Shown here: positions 30,869-41,781 of the stretch, piece by piece
Numbering within the stretch: the first letter of the stretch is position 1
Layout of the letters: each line of letters starts with the position of its first letter
NCBI RefSeq assembly: GCF_000150955.2
Contig: NC_011685.1
Coordinates: 310,001 to 374,000 of the forward strand
From: Phaeodactylum tricornutum CCAP 1055/1
Lineage: Eukaryota > Bacillariophyta > Bacillariophyceae > Surirellales > Neidiaceae
Reading direction: 5' to 3'
Length of the DNA stretch: 64,000 bases
Translations under genes and position numbers: made by a program
Notes under the pieces: generated by a model
The model's database searches: none
Told to the model about the DNA's origin: nothing
What the model saw: only the letters and a program-made list of their open reading frames with translations

Positions 30869-32224
30869 CTATCTTACAGACCCCGTACCATACGGGGCTT
30901 CAATGGGAATGTACCCCCCTTTGCCCATCTTATTGCAGTAGCCGTAGAAGAAGTCCGTTTCATGTGTACCAGGACCTCGACCGGACCGTCCCCAGGATTG
31001 CTCCAAATCGGATCGGACCTTGTACCATTCGTGCACCAGTTTCCGACACAGTCGGTGCTGTAATGAATCATTCTCGTGGGACAAACACCACCACGGTTTT
31101 TGGCACAAAGTATAGTGCGTGGTGACAATGTCTTCGAGGTTGCGTTCGCGGCAGTCCTCGCAAGTTTCTGTGTTGGTCCGACATTCGCCTTGGACGACAT
31201 CATTCACGGTTTTCCCCGTCCGTGGATTATCACACATTTGGTTGTACACGCACCGATTCAGTTCAATGGCCTGACCTGGGTGTAAGACGTTGTAATAGTA
31301 CGATATGATTCCTTGAAAGGTCATCGAGCCATGAAACGGTCCAACCTTACCACCCCATCCCTGACCATCGCGAAAGTCGCCTTCCAGTACAATGGCACGA
31401 AATTCTTCGTAGACATTGAGATCCGGTCGCATTACGAGAAATCCACCCTGTACGGGTTTGTACTGTTTTTTGGGTCCGACCATGTTGTAGTCCAGCGTGA
31501 AGAACGCGTTGATACTAGTGGGGAGGGGATCGTCCGGCCACATGACGGAATGTGTTTGGAAAGTGGATTGGCTTACGCCATCCTGCAGCATGGCGTCAAA
31601 GACTACATCCATGGGCTTAAGCATAAGCACGTCCAAATCTAAATGTACAGCAATTGGATAATCTGTGAGAGTATACGCTTCCAATTTGATGAGTTCCTTT
31701 TCCCCGCAACAACCGTTTTGTTCAATTTTGTTGCGCAGAAAGTCCCCCTTGATATCAGCAACGTTTACAAAAACTTCGCGTTCTAGTAATTCGTATCCAA
31801 GAGCTTTTAATGGCAGTGCACAGGATACAGCGGATGGATGGTAAATCGCAAAGAGTGCATAATTGTAGCGTCCCGCTCCGTGTATACTGTTGAGGTGAAT
31901 CGAGTGTTTCAGTACCGCTCCGCCTTCCGTGATGGGATCCGAACCACAGCCTGTAACAGAAATGGCGTATGCTATCGTCACCGGCGTAGAATTGTTACTT
32001 TTAAAAGCGTCAATGGGGTTGGCGCGGGGCGGAGTTTTCGGATGAGACCATGTTTGGGGCAACGGCGGTGAAGACAAGGGGAGATTTTTCTTGCTACCTC
32101 GCATAGGCAAAGTCACTATACTCAATAGTAAGCTTAGACATATCAGGAGAATAAAGCCAAAGAGCAGTTTTATGGAGAGGCGAGGCCGCTTGTTCCGTTT
32201 GGCAGATACTCTCACCATGGTCAT
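30869..32224 (-). CDS. Golgi-type type II glycosyltransferase, GT8-like (paralogue 1)
   Basis: A 451-residue single-exon protein. A short basic N-terminus is followed by a membrane segment (about residues 19-40, LLFGFILLICLSLLLSIVTL), typical of a Golgi type II enzyme. The catalytic domain starts at VTIAYAISVTGCGSD and has the DxD metal site in VHLDLDVLMLKP, then NAFFTLDYNMV, KPVQGGFLVMRPD and a cysteine-rich end (CETDC-like CRTNTETCEDCRERN; CQKPWWC). This resembles GT8/glycogenin-like retaining transferases acting on nucleotide sugars. Its closest relative in the window is the gene at 40139: both share long collinear blocks and even the start context ATGACCATGGTG. The first in-frame ATG was chosen on that basis. 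A TGACTGTGA element reads toward it 60 bp upstream. The donor and acceptor sugars are unknown. Confidence 0.82.
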   Translation of the reverse strand: MTMVRVSAKRNKRPRLSIKLLFGFILLICLSLLLSIVTLPMRGSKKNLPLSSPPLPQTWSHPKTPPRANPIDAFKSNNSTPVTIAYAISVTGCGSDPITEGGAVLKHSIHLNSIHGAGRYNYALFAIYHPSAVSCALPLKALGYELLEREVFVNVADIKGDFLRNKIEQNGCCGEKELIKLEAYTLTDYPIAVHLDLDVLMLKPMDVVFDAMLQDGVSQSTFQTHSVMWPDDPLPTSINAFFTLDYNMVGPKKQYKPVQGGFLVMRPDLNVYEEFRAIVLEGDFRDGQGWGGKVGPFHGSMTFQGIISYYYNVLHPGQAIELNRCVYNQMCDNPRTGKTVNDVVQGECRTNTETCEDCRERNLEDIVTTHYTLCQKPWWCLSHENDSLQHRLCRKLVHEWYKVRSDLEQSWGRSGRGPGTHETDFFYGYCNKMGKGGYIPIEAPYGTGSVR

Positions 32225-32284
32225 TTGAATGTCTGGATGAACAATCGAAATTGAAAACCCAACAATCACGGGCCGGTTTGTGTT

Positions 32285-32293
32285 TCACAGTCA
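32285..32293 (-). promoter_or_regulatory. TGACTGTGA element upstream of GT paralogue 1
   Basis: An exact 9-mer on the minus strand, 60 bp from the ATG of the glycosyltransferase. Role inferred from recurrence. Confidence 0.35.
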
Positions 32294-32458
32294 AAAATCG
32301 ATGTTAGTCATCATTTGACGTCAGCTAACAATTCACAAAATTTCTGGAAACGCATCCACGTGGCGTCGCTCAGACGTGCATCCATATCATTTTACTATGA
32401 AGCAAACAAGTTCACCGAATATCCCCGAAGCCCGTAGAAAAATACCTCCCTATTCTAT

Positions 32459-32467
32459 TGACTGTGA
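32459..32467 (+). promoter_or_regulatory. TGACTGTGA element upstream of HSP104
   Basis: An exact 9-mer on the plus strand, 159 bp from the HSP104 ATG. Role inferred from recurrence. Confidence 0.35.
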
Positions 32468-32626
32468 ACTGCACACGACTGGATCGCGAACATGTCAGAC
32501 TCATACCGAACCCGGATTTCGTGATGTTTGCGAACGCTCCTTCGATTCGTACACTATTTTGGAAACTGCCCAATTTCGAAACATATCATATCTCATAAAA
32601 AAGTATCAGACACGAAACAATATACA

Positions 32627-35365
32627 ATGTCAGAACGAACAATCACCGACGCAACGGCCAAGGTTATTGAACAGAGTCTTTCAATTGCCCGCGACAATGG
32701 TAATTCTCAAGCCGATCCGCTACACTTGGCTGTGGCCCTCTTTACGGGCGACGACTCCATGGGGGCGCGAGTTTGTACAAAGGTGGTGGCGGACAACGTG
32801 GACGTCAACGTGGTTCGCAAAAATTTGCAACGCCGTCTGTTGCAAAAGCCGTCCCAAACACCTGCTCCTCACGAAGCATCGTTGTCGAGCTCGTATTCCT
32901 CACTCTTGCAACGCGCCACCAAAGCATCCAAAGCAAATGGCGATGCTTTGGTTGCCCTTGATCACTTGATACTCGCCCTGTACGAGGATCGTGAGGCTGC
33001 TGATGTGCTGACCCAATCGATGTTAACCAAGAAGCTTGCGCAGGGTGCCGTTAAGGATTTGCGAGGTAGCCATAAGGTAACATCAGCCAGCGCGGAAGAA
33101 ACCTACGAGGCCTTGGAAAAGTATGGAATTGATTTGGTCCAACAAGCCGAAGATGGGAAACTCGATCCCGTCGTAGGACGAGATGAAGAAATTCGTCGGC
33201 TCATACAGATCTTGTCCCGCCGAACCAAAAATAATCCCGTCCTAGTCGGCGAACCTGGAACCGGTAAAACTAGCATCGTCGAAGGCCTTGCCCGCAGAAT
33301 AGTCGAAGGTGACGTACCCGAAAGCATTAAGGGTGTTGCACTCCGGACGCTCGATATGGGCGCGCTGGTGGCAGGTGCCAAATACCGAGGAGAGTTTGAA
33401 GAACGGTTGAGGGCAGTTTTGGACGAAGTGAAGCGAGCGCAGGGGAAAATGCTTCTGTTTGTCGACGAAATTCATCTCGTACTCGGGGCCGGCAAGTCGG
33501 ACGGAGCCATGGACGCCGCCAATTTGCTTAAACCTATGCTGGCGCGAGGCGAGCTGCGCATGATTGGTGCTACAACTTTGGAAGAATACCGGAAGCACAT
33601 TGAAAAAGATGCCGCCTTTGAACGCCGCTTCCAACAGGTGATAGTGAACGAACCCAGTGTGTTGGATACTATATCCATGTTGCGTGGGCTAAGCGATCGC
33701 TACGAAACTCATCACGGTGTCCGCATTATGGATTCCGCACTGGTTACGGCGGCGCAGCTGAGCGATAGATACATAACACATCGATTCAATCCCGACAAAA
33801 GTATCGATTTAATAGATGAAGCGGCCGCACGAAAACGCACTACACTTGACAGTCGTCCCGAACGAATCGATCAATTGGAGCGACAAATCTTGCAACTCGA
33901 AATCGAATCTACCGCATTGGGTCGCGAAAAGGACAAGGAATCTAAAAGGCGGCGCACAGCAATACAAGAAGAGATTGCTAATTTAAAAGAAGAACTGGCA
34001 CCCTTGAACGCTAAATGGCAGGCCGATAGAGGTCGAGCTGAGGAACTGAAAGAGATCAAGGAAAAGCTAACTACCCTTGAGGCCAAGGCGGCGTCGGCGG
34101 AACGTACCGGTGACTACGAAAAGGCTGCCGACTTAAAGTATGGTGCCATTCCTGACCTCAAGTCTCATTTGAAGAGGATCGAAGAATCGGAAATGATACG
34201 TAAAGCAGATGCCTCAGACGAAGACAGTTTAGTTTCGGAAACAGTGACCCCCCAGGATATTGCCGAAGTGATCTCTCGGTGGACGGGGATTCCAGTTACC
34301 CGCCTCTCGCAGACTGACAGAGATCGCTTACTAAAATTGGATGATCGACTCAAGGAACGTGTCATCGGTCAGGATCAAGCAATCAAAGAAGTAACGGACT
34401 GTATCTTACGCTCTAAGGCTGGTCTGTCGCGACCCTCCCAGCCTATCGGTAGTTTCTTATTCCTCGGTCCGACGGGAGTGGGTAAGACGGAGCTTGCCAA
34501 GAGTCTATACTCGAGTTTATTTGACGCGGACGAACGGCATTTGATTCGTATTGACATGAGCGAATACACTGAGCAACACTCAGTTGCCCGTTTGATTGGA
34601 GCCCCACCCGGCTACATTGGGCATGACGAAGGTGGTCAGCTGACAGAAGCCGTACGTCGCCGACCCTACTCAGTGGTACTCTTTGATGAAATGGAAAAAG
34701 CACATCCGCGTGTTTTAACGCTAATGCTGCAGATCTTGGACGAAGGACGCTTGACGGATAGCAAGGGAAGGACTGTCGACTTTACGAATACTGTCATTAT
34801 TCTGACGTCCAATGTGGGTGCAAAGTATTTGCTGAATCTAACTGAGGAGTCAAAGCGACGGGAATTGGCGCACAAGCAAGTCATGTCGGAAGTTCAATCT
34901 CGTTTCGCCCCGGAGTTTCTCAACCGATTGTCGGGTATCATTATGTTCAACTCTCTCGGAACCCAGCAGTTGGAAATGATTGTCCAAAAGTCTATGAGGG
35001 GTGTTTCGAAGCGACTCGCCTCTCAAGGAGTTCGGGTGGTGCTGGAGTCTAGTGGCGCCAAAGCGATTCTTGCAGCATCCTACGACCCGAATTATGGCGC
35101 GAGACCCGTTGAGCGATATCTCGAGTCAACAGTGGTAACGACTCTCAGTCGTATGCTAATTAGCGGAGATATCTCCAGTGGATCTATTGTCCGCATTGAA
35201 GCTGCCGAAGGCGACGACGAGTCGTACGATGACATCAGTATCCCGCTGCGCAAAAAGGCTCGATTGACGTACTCTGTCCAACAAGCGACAGAACATCCAA
35301 TGGAAACAGATGAAGCCGACGTTTCTATACTGGAAGATGGGGACAATCAAGCTGATGTCGATTAG
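32627..35365 (+). CDS. HSP104: HSP104/ClpB-type AAA+ disaggregase
   Basis: A 912-residue single-exon protein. In order: the Clp-N double repeat ([10 protein letters not shown] ... [10 protein letters not shown]), AAA-1 with GEPGTGKT (near 208) and [13 protein letters not shown], a coiled-coil middle domain (about 390-530), and AAA-2 with [17 protein letters not shown] (near 612), [19 protein letters not shown] and FDEMEKAH. The middle domain separates it from ClpA/ClpC. HSP104/ClpB threads aggregated proteins through its hexamer with HSP70 and HSP40. There is no organelle presequence from the chosen ATG and the C-terminus is acidic ([10 protein letters not shown]), which fits a cytosolic or nuclear HSP104 rather than plastid or mitochondrial ClpB. 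Convergent with XPG across the 73-bp tandem duplication. Confidence 0.95.
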   Translation: MSERTITDATAKVIEQSLSIARDNGNSQADPLHLAVALFTGDDSMGARVCTKVVADNVDVNVVRKNLQRRLLQKPSQTPAPHEASLSSSYSSLLQRATKASKANGDALVALDHLILALYEDREAADVLTQSMLTKKLAQGAVKDLRGSHKVTSASAEETYEALEKYGIDLVQQAEDGKLDPVVGRDEEIRRLIQILSRRTKNNPVLVGEPGTGKTSIVEGLARRIVEGDVPESIKGVALRTLDMGALVAGAKYRGEFEERLRAVLDEVKRAQGKMLLFVDEIHLVLGAGKSDGAMDAANLLKPMLARGELRMIGATTLEEYRKHIEKDAAFERRFQQVIVNEPSVLDTISMLRGLSDRYETHHGVRIMDSALVTAAQLSDRYITHRFNPDKSIDLIDEAAARKRTTLDSRPERIDQLERQILQLEIESTALGREKDKESKRRRTAIQEEIANLKEELAPLNAKWQADRGRAEELKEIKEKLTTLEAKAASAERTGDYEKAADLKYGAIPDLKSHLKRIEESEMIRKADASDEDSLVSETVTPQDIAEVISRWTGIPVTRLSQTDRDRLLKLDDRLKERVIGQDQAIKEVTDCILRSKAGLSRPSQPIGSFLFLGPTGVGKTELAKSLYSSLFDADERHLIRIDMSEYTEQHSVARLIGAPPGYIGHDEGGQLTEAVRRRPYSVVLFDEMEKAHPRVLTLMLQILDEGRLTDSKGRTVDFTNTVIILTSNVGAKYLLNLTEESKRRELAHKQVMSEVQSRFAPEFLNRLSGIIMFNSLGTQQLEMIVQKSMRGVSKRLASQGVRVVLESSGAKAILAASYDPNYGARPVERYLESTVVTTLSRMLISGDISSGSIVRIEAAEGDDESYDDISIPLRKKARLTYSVQQATEHPMETDEADVSILEDGDNQADVD

Positions 35366-35478
35366 GGCGACCCAAACTGAGTGAAATGTGTGTCCAACAA
35401 AGCGGCAAAGCGTTGAAAGGAACCCCTTACATTCTTACAAAACGTATATATGTCTAGATCCTTTAGACACATAAAATG

Positions 35479-35620
35479 CAATATCTATTTCGTTCTCAGC
35501 CTTTTTTTGGTATTCTCGGTAGACAAGCTCTCTTTTGTTTCCGCCACCTAGCAATCTCTATTTCGTTCTCAACCTTTTATTGGTTTTCTCAGTAGACAAG
35601 CTCTCCTTTGTTTCTGCCAC
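35479..35620. repeat. 73-bp tandem duplication covering the XPG 3' coding end
   Basis: Copy A (35479-35547) and copy B (35552-35620) align over 69 bp with seven mismatches, at an offset of 73 bp. Copy B encodes the last 20 residues and stop of XPG on the minus strand. Copy A lies just past that stop and still reads, on the minus strand, as the same 20-residue tail plus TAG; of six codon differences, four are synonymous. The 73-bp stretch 35548-35620 begins GT and ends AG on the minus strand. Confidence 0.9.
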
Positions 35621-38600
35621 TTCTGCGTGTCCACTTGAATTTAGACCCAAAACATCTCTCAATCGTTTCGAGCGAACATCTGCAAACTTGATTGAATCCT
35701 CATAAGCCATGTAGGAATCAATTCTTGTTTGGCGATACTTGTCGTTTATTTTGTCCATGACAGGATCAAGCAGTCTCCTTGTTTCTTGTGAAGTCCATCC
35801 CATGTGACGTGCACAAAAGGGGATTAGGCCTTGAACATCCGGAATTCCCCAGGTAAAGCGATCGGAACTTTTGTCAACAACTGGCGACAAGAATGCATGC
35901 ATCACATTCTCAGCCGGAAAATTGTCAGGTGCAATCCACCGGGTACGAGCGCTCTTATGTTTCGAGTGAAACCTTCTCTCCGGTGAGGCTTGCATGGCAC
36001 CCGCATCCGTGGCTACATTGCCATCGAACGGATTAAACCCATCTAGCCACTGCCGAAACTTTGTTAGGCCTTCCCCTAGGTTATCCGAAACATCGAAGAC
36101 TTGGAGTACTTCCATTGCGTTCACAATACCGACACCTGTTTGAAAGACATTTGTACACGATAAGCACTTGACAATTCAACAATGCAAACAAGGTGGCTTT
36201 AATTGCGTACCTTTGACGCCATCTGTATAGTCTGAACCAAGCAGCATGGCTAGCGCAACCATTGCATTTCGACCAAGCCCCATTTCCCGTTTGGCATCGC
36301 TTGCCAAATAAGCTTCGGCGTACATTTTATCCTCGAATATGTTTTTGTAAACTACTTGCCCACCGAAAACAAAGACATCACTGTCTTCGGTCACAATACC
36401 ATCGACCAACCCCAGCTCCTCGAGGGCAGCGCATTGGGCCTCGGCTTCGGAAGGGGCTTCCACGTACGGAATACCAAACAACTGGAGGAGCTTGATGATC
36501 TCTTCTTTCATCTCGTCTGTAACGGTCTCCATATATCTCTCTCGTTGATTTCTTTCTGCACTGTATTGCTTTTCCAGGTCTAGCAGCAGCTTATCGTTTA
36601 CTTCAGTGACAGTCGCTTTTGCTTCGACTCCGTTGTTGGCGAAAGCCTGCACCGTGTTATCCGTGTCAATGAAAGGCATTTTTGCCTCGAAGGTAAGCGA
36701 TGAACTCTCTGGAGTCGTAGTCCCTCTCTCACCCTGCTTCAATAGTATCAGGTGTTCTTTAGGTAGGTCTGTGGCAGTATGGTCTCTCGACGAAGTGGGA
36801 GTATATGGAAAAAGTCGATGCCTATTCTCATGTAATATAGGGAGTGTCAAAGACTGTCTTGGTTTGGAGGTAGTTATGGCTTGCTTGGATGGACTCGCCG
36901 CGTGGACTTCATTCATTGCTCGCCGAAATGCCCTCCCTGCCCAATTCGCTAAATTTGCAGCTGTTCCCTGGGCACGCTCCAATGCGGCGGCGGCTTCTGT
37001 CGAAAATCCATCTGCAGTATATGCCTGCGTCGCATCCTGTTTTTGAATCGCTGTCCCTACCTGTAGCGATTCATTAATATCTGTGTGAAATGCATTGGAG
37101 GAAAGATGACACTGATCCGATGATCCCGTAGAACCGCCGTTATCCTTCCACTCTACATTACGCTCGTCAACTGGCGTGCCACTCAAGCTAGTTTCTCCGT
37201 CTTCCCAATCGACATTATCTTCTTCGACCTCTGATTCAACGTCACGCACATCACTGTCAATTGCAAAATCATGATTATATTGTGGAGATGCGGCGGTAGA
37301 TGTAGACGAAAGACCTTCTGAACGCTGCATCTTGTGCTCCTGAACAACTTTGACTTTCCTGGCTTCTTCCAACATTTTGTCTTGGGGCTGAGAGCTGTAC
37401 GCCTCCCGGGCTTCCGCTAGCTCTGCTTCCTCTGCAGCATGAAGGACCATGGCTATCTGCTTGTCCACCACAGATTGCGGGGTGTTTTTAGTCTGCGCAT
37501 TTGAACGCGCTGGCTCATTCGCTGATAGATTAAACTGAGTGGCAGAGTCTTTGTCATCCGACGGATGACCATCACCTGGCTGTCCCTCTTTTCCACGTGC
37601 TGATGGCGAAAGTAAACCTGTAGCACTATCTCTGAGTACCGTCTTGATACTCATATTGACCATTGCCCGCGGCTTTTGACTATCGTCCAAAACAAAATCC
37701 CTGCTGTTTTCATCTGTGCTCTCCTTCTCCAGGACAATTGGTGGTGCATGTTTCATTGAGTCTAGTGAAATAATCTCTTTCGTGTCAAATTCTTTTAAGG
37801 GCATCTCGTTACCAGAAGTCGAGTCGATGGGTAGAGTCACCAATTCCAGAGCGTTCGCCGGTTTTGTTAAGATTGTGACATCTTTTTGCACAACTCTTTG
37901 TGACCTTAGTGATGCAAAAACATCGCCCCGCACCCAATTAGCATCACCATTTGGAGGTTGGCTACTTGCGGATGTCTCTCTAAAACCCACCGACGAGTCA
38001 AGCCGTTGTTGGCTGTAGTCTAATTCCATTTTGTTAAGTTCTGCGTTTGGGACGCTGTCATCGTCTTCGCTACTGTCGTCCAATTCCAGAGGTTGTAAAT
38101 GCGATGTCGCTTGCGGGCGATCCTTGTACCATGCTCTGTTTGTCGAAAGCGTAGACTTTTGATTGACGCGATCCTCTTCTTTTGAAGAATCGCCGTAGTC
38201 ATCCTCCTCATCCAAAATGGCCCGTCGTCGTTTTTTCCCTGCAGCAGCAAAGGCTGGGTTGGCACATTTTCCGATTCCGACTGACTGTGAATCCTCGTCG
38301 GATGATGAATCTCGGTGCGAAAATCGATGGGTACCATTGTTCCGTCGGTTTTGCTGTTGCCGTGCCCGCAGAGCCGCCGACGGTCGCTCCCTTGGCGCGT
38401 CTGGTGGTGTGGTACGGTCGTTATCGTCGGGATCATCTTCCCGTATCAGGGATACTCTGGTGTTCCGATCCGACGCCATAAATTCACCCGGTTGGGATGC
38501 AAACGCCTTTTCCTCGTCGTGTACGACACGGAGCGCCATGGCGTGTATGGATTGATTGAGACGGATCGACCGCAAAAAGTTGGTGACCTGGACGGACGAA

Positions 38601-39646
38601 AAGGCGTCGGGGTTGGCGGCGGCCGGCATGAATTCCCGTCGCGAAAGGAGTCGCTGCGTTCGTTTGGCGGCTTCAATAGCATCCCTACGTTGGCCGGGTG
38701 GTAAGGCAGCTATCTGCGCCACGTCCATGGTGCCGCGACGCTCATCCCACAAACGGCGTTGGCGTTTATTGGAACGAGGAAAGCCGAGGGAGCTGCTATT
38801 GGTTGTTACGGGGTCGTCGCTATTGCTGGACTCGTTCCCAGTCGCCTCGTGGTCGAGCGGTAAATCCCAGTCGTTGACTGGATCATCACCATCGTCGTCG
38901 CGGACGTGGGGGTCGTTCGTGTTGTTCTCATTGTCCGAACCGAATTCCAACGCCGCGGCAATAGCAGCGTCACTGCCGGTATCCGGAGGGTATGCGGCGG
39001 CAGGTTGTTCCGGAGGCGCAGAATCGGTCGCAGCTTTCGTACCGAGTGAGTCGGATGTAGCCGAATATGCTGCGGGCTCTTCTGATGAATTCGTGGGGTC
39101 ATTCGATAAAGCAGCGGTAGCCAAAGTTGCAGCGTTCGTGGTCGATCCGTCTTTCGGATTGCCGTCCCGCCCCCCTGGGTTGAAACCGGGCGCCAAAGAC
39201 TGTGCCGTTCCGGTCGACGACGTTGGGTGGAAGGCTGCGTCGTGACCGTGAGGCTCTGGGACTGTTGGCTTTTTTTGCTGTTGCTGCTGTAGGGTTTGGG
39301 CTAGTAGCCGTCGCGCGAGTCGTTGGACTCCGGCTGGTCCCAAGGTAGCGAACTGTTCGCGTTGCTTGCGTCGTCGCATTATTTCACGTCGTTTGATGGC
39401 GGGCGTGGGTCCGTCAAAGACGAGGACGGCGCGGATCCCGTGAAAGCGGAGACGACATAGCCGACGGATAAAGCCAATCAAGTGCGCGGCGGGTTGGACC
39501 TTGCCCGTGTCCGGATCGCGCATGGCCTTGAGGAACTGCGTGAGCCAAATGGAGGCGTCCACCGCGAGCACGCGGCCTTCCAACGTTTCAATTGAGATGC
39601 GACGACCGATGGGCAACAGCAAACGCCACAAGCCCTGGACGCCCAT
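35558..39646 (-). CDS. XPG: XPG/RAD2 (ERCC5) nucleotide-excision-repair endonuclease
   Basis: Two exons on the minus strand, 36211..39646 and 35558..36135, with a 75-bp intron (GTACGC...ACAG), encode 1337 residues. The N region is complete (MGVQGLWRLLLPIGRRISIE, VLAVDASIWLTQFLKAMRD, VLVFDGPTPAIKRRE). After a spacer of some 900 residues, the I region follows: GIPYVEAPSEAEAQCAALE, GIVTEDSDVFVFGG and, across the splice, MLLGSDYTDGVKG-VGIVNAMEVL, the helix-hairpin-helix of FEN1-like nucleases. All the acidic metal ligands expected in these motifs are visible. XPG cuts 3' of bulky lesions during nucleotide excision repair. The spacer is long, acidic and serine-rich, as in human XPG, where it binds TFIIH. 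The tail KRLRTK is basic and is duplicated downstream. Divergent from GT paralogue 2. Confidence 0.95.
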
Positions 39647-40138
39647 ACTGTACGGCGGTTGTTGTTCGGTTGCTACTGACTGTGCCTTGTTGTTGTTATT
39701 ATTATTCAGAGGCCTTTGCAGTCAATACGATAGTGAGGAAGGAGGTCGTTGCTCCAAAGCAAGCGAACGTCTAATGTAAGGTGCACACACTCGATCAAGA
39801 CCGTGGGATCCGTGGGAAAAGCTGCTGCCGACTTTTGCGTTAGCGGAATGACTACCAAACACCAGTAGCCAGTATGTTGTATATGTAAATGTGACGAATC
39901 GAAAAAATTTATTTAATAAATAAAATATATCAATGGTATTCACAGTCTGTCCAAAGTGGCATTCACTCTCACAGTAAATCGGTTCGTGAAAACTCTGTGG
40001 TACTATGATATGTTGTATTCCGAAAAATTTGGCTGCTTTGAGTGTTAGGGTTAACGACCCGAATGGAATATATGTAAGGAGTCCCGGGGGTAGTTGTGGC
40101 TACTCACTGTCATTTTCCGTTCGTGTGTGTGTGGGGGA
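39647..40138. promoter_or_regulatory. Divergent spacer XPG / GT paralogue 2
   Basis: 492 bp with an AT-rich core (about 39900-39930). Several near matches to the recurrent 9-mer occur (TGACTGTGC near 39676, TCACAGTCT at 39940-39948, TCACTGTCA at 40104-40112), none exact. No gene was recognised. Confidence 0.4.
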
Positions 40139-41554
40139 ATGACCATGGTGGTCGTTGGCGGCGCGAGCCGTACAGCGGTTCCCCAGCGTCGGGGGAAGGC
40201 TGGATCCATCTACCAGTATATTTCCGTCGCGAGCTACTTTGTTCTATTGTTTTTGTGTTTTCTCATGATTTGCACCGTCCTGGAGCTGGACGACGCCCCG
40301 GACGATCACGGGGATTTGCACGCCTTGACCGTGTCGACGGTTCCCCAGTCGCGTACCGGGCTTGCCGTGACAGTTCCGCCTATCACAGTGGCTTACGCTG
40401 TGACCATTACCGAATGTGGTTCAGACGATGACGCTGCCTGGCGCTTGGCCGAAGGAGCCGCCGTCCTGGCGTACTCGATCCATCAAGCGCACCACGCGGC
40501 GTCATCGTCCCCACTCACCCAACCCGAACGACTCCACGAACAGCAACGCTACAACTACACCCTGTACGCTATTTATCACCCCCAAGCCGAGCCGTGTGTT
40601 TCGAAACTGAAAGATTTAAACTATACGCTGCTCCGCCGGGACACGCCGGTGGCGGTCCACGAAATCCGGGGGGATTTCTTGCGCGAGAAGATTACCGCGA
40701 ACGGCTGTTGTGGGGAAAAGGAACTGCTCAAATTGGAAGCGTACACACTGACGTCGCACGAAATTGTCGTCTTGTTGGATCTGGACGTCTTACTGTTGCA
40801 ACCCCTCGATCGGCTCTTTGACTTTTTGACGTACGGCACGCCACTGCCCCGGGACGATCTCCAATGGCCGGATCGGCCACTTGCCACTACCGCGTACCGG
40901 GACATTGGATTGCTCTACACAGTCGACTACGCCATGGTGAATCCAGGGCGAGCGGTCAAACCCTTTCAGGGAGGTGTACTCGTACTCCGCCCGGATCGGA
41001 ACGTATACGAAGAGCTTCGGAACATCGTTCGTGAGGGAGATTACCGTGATCAGGGTGGCTGGGGAGGACGCTCGAGAAAGTTTTGGGGGAGTATGACCAT
41101 TCAGGGATTGTTACCGTACTATTACGATATTTTGCACTTCAACGAAACGCGAGCACTAGAATTGAATCGGTGCGTCTACGACAACATGTGCTCCAAGTCA
41201 CGGAACGGAGACGCGGTCAACGACCGTCCCACGGGGCAGTGCTATACCCAGGAAGAGTCCTGTGAGGACTGTCGGGATCGTAGCGTGGCCACTATCGTGG
41301 CTACGCACTTTACGGTATGTCAAAAGCCCTGGACGTGTACGGTACACGGACGAGCCGGCATCGATCATCGACTGTGCCGCGCTTTGCATCACGAATGGTT
41401 CCGGGTAAGATCCGACCTGGAGCAGTCCTGGGGTCGCTCGGGTTGGGGCACCGGTGTTTGGCGTGAGCGGGAGCAATTTTTTGGCTTTTGCAACACCTAC
41501 GGAACCAAGGGATACGAAACAATCACCAGACCATATGGCTCAGCGCGCGAATAA
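40139..41554 (+). CDS. Golgi-type type II glycosyltransferase, GT8-like (paralogue 2)
   Basis: A 471-residue single-exon protein, paralogous to the gene at 30869 along its entire catalytic domain. The membrane segment is at about residues 30-48 (SYFVLLFLCFLMICTVLEL). Shared landmarks are VAYAVTITECGSD, RGDFLREKITANGCCGEKEL, the DxD site VVLLDLDVLLLQP (near residue 213), KPFQGGVLVLRPDRNVYEE, CEDCRDR and the C-terminal HEWFRVRSDLEQSWGRSG. Relative to paralogue 1 it carries insertions near residues 98-118. A GT8-like retaining transferase in the secretory pathway is the best reading; the product is unknown. The first in-frame ATG (ATGACCATGGTG) matches the start of paralogue 1. Confidence 0.82.
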   Translation: MTMVVVGGASRTAVPQRRGKAGSIYQYISVASYFVLLFLCFLMICTVLELDDAPDDHGDLHALTVSTVPQSRTGLAVTVPPITVAYAVTITECGSDDDAAWRLAEGAAVLAYSIHQAHHAASSSPLTQPERLHEQQRYNYTLYAIYHPQAEPCVSKLKDLNYTLLRRDTPVAVHEIRGDFLREKITANGCCGEKELLKLEAYTLTSHEIVVLLDLDVLLLQPLDRLFDFLTYGTPLPRDDLQWPDRPLATTAYRDIGLLYTVDYAMVNPGRAVKPFQGGVLVLRPDRNVYEELRNIVREGDYRDQGGWGGRSRKFWGSMTIQGLLPYYYDILHFNETRALELNRCVYDNMCSKSRNGDAVNDRPTGQCYTQEESCEDCRDRSVATIVATHFTVCQKPWTCTVHGRAGIDHRLCRALHHEWFRVRSDLEQSWGRSGWGTGVWREREQFFGFCNTYGTKGYETITRPYGSARE

Positions 41555-41781
41555 ATAACGAAAGTTCTTCTTCCATTGTGGAACATGGAAGAAAGAGAAT
41601 CTGAGAGCACCAGCGTTGCTTCTCGAAAAGCCTGGTTTACCACAAACTAATTTTGGACAAAATACGAAGCGATTTTGATCCTTTTCTCATAGTTTATTAT
41701 GTCACTCGCAGTAGTAACAATTGCCGCGCTTCCCACTTTCACTCGAAATTTTGGTGAGTAAAGTTTCCCCTAATTTCGTAG

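Larger units (their letters stand above)
32225..32626. promoter_or_regulatory. Divergent promoter region, GT paralogue 1 / HSP104
   Basis: 402 bp between divergent starts. It contains two exact TGACTGTGA elements, each oriented toward the gene on its own side (32285-32293 on -, 32459-32467 on +). A TTCTGGAA at 32342-32349 fits a two-unit heat-shock element, but no third unit continues the array. The HSP104 reading frame is open upstream to about 32528 without an ATG. Confidence 0.45.

Noticed and set aside
32342-32349. TTCTGGAA as a heat-shock element for HSP104
   Set aside because: Only two of the three or more inverted units needed for a convincing element are present; an 8-bp match is expected by chance.
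38556-39245. 229-codon plus-strand frame
   Set aside because: Antisense to the conserved first exon of XPG; its Arg/Ser/Ala-rich composition is that of a shadow frame.
32225-39646. HSP104, HSF and GrpE as a stress gene cluster
   Set aside because: The three genes are 20 kb or more apart among unrelated genes; eukaryotic gene order here gives no support for a functional cluster.
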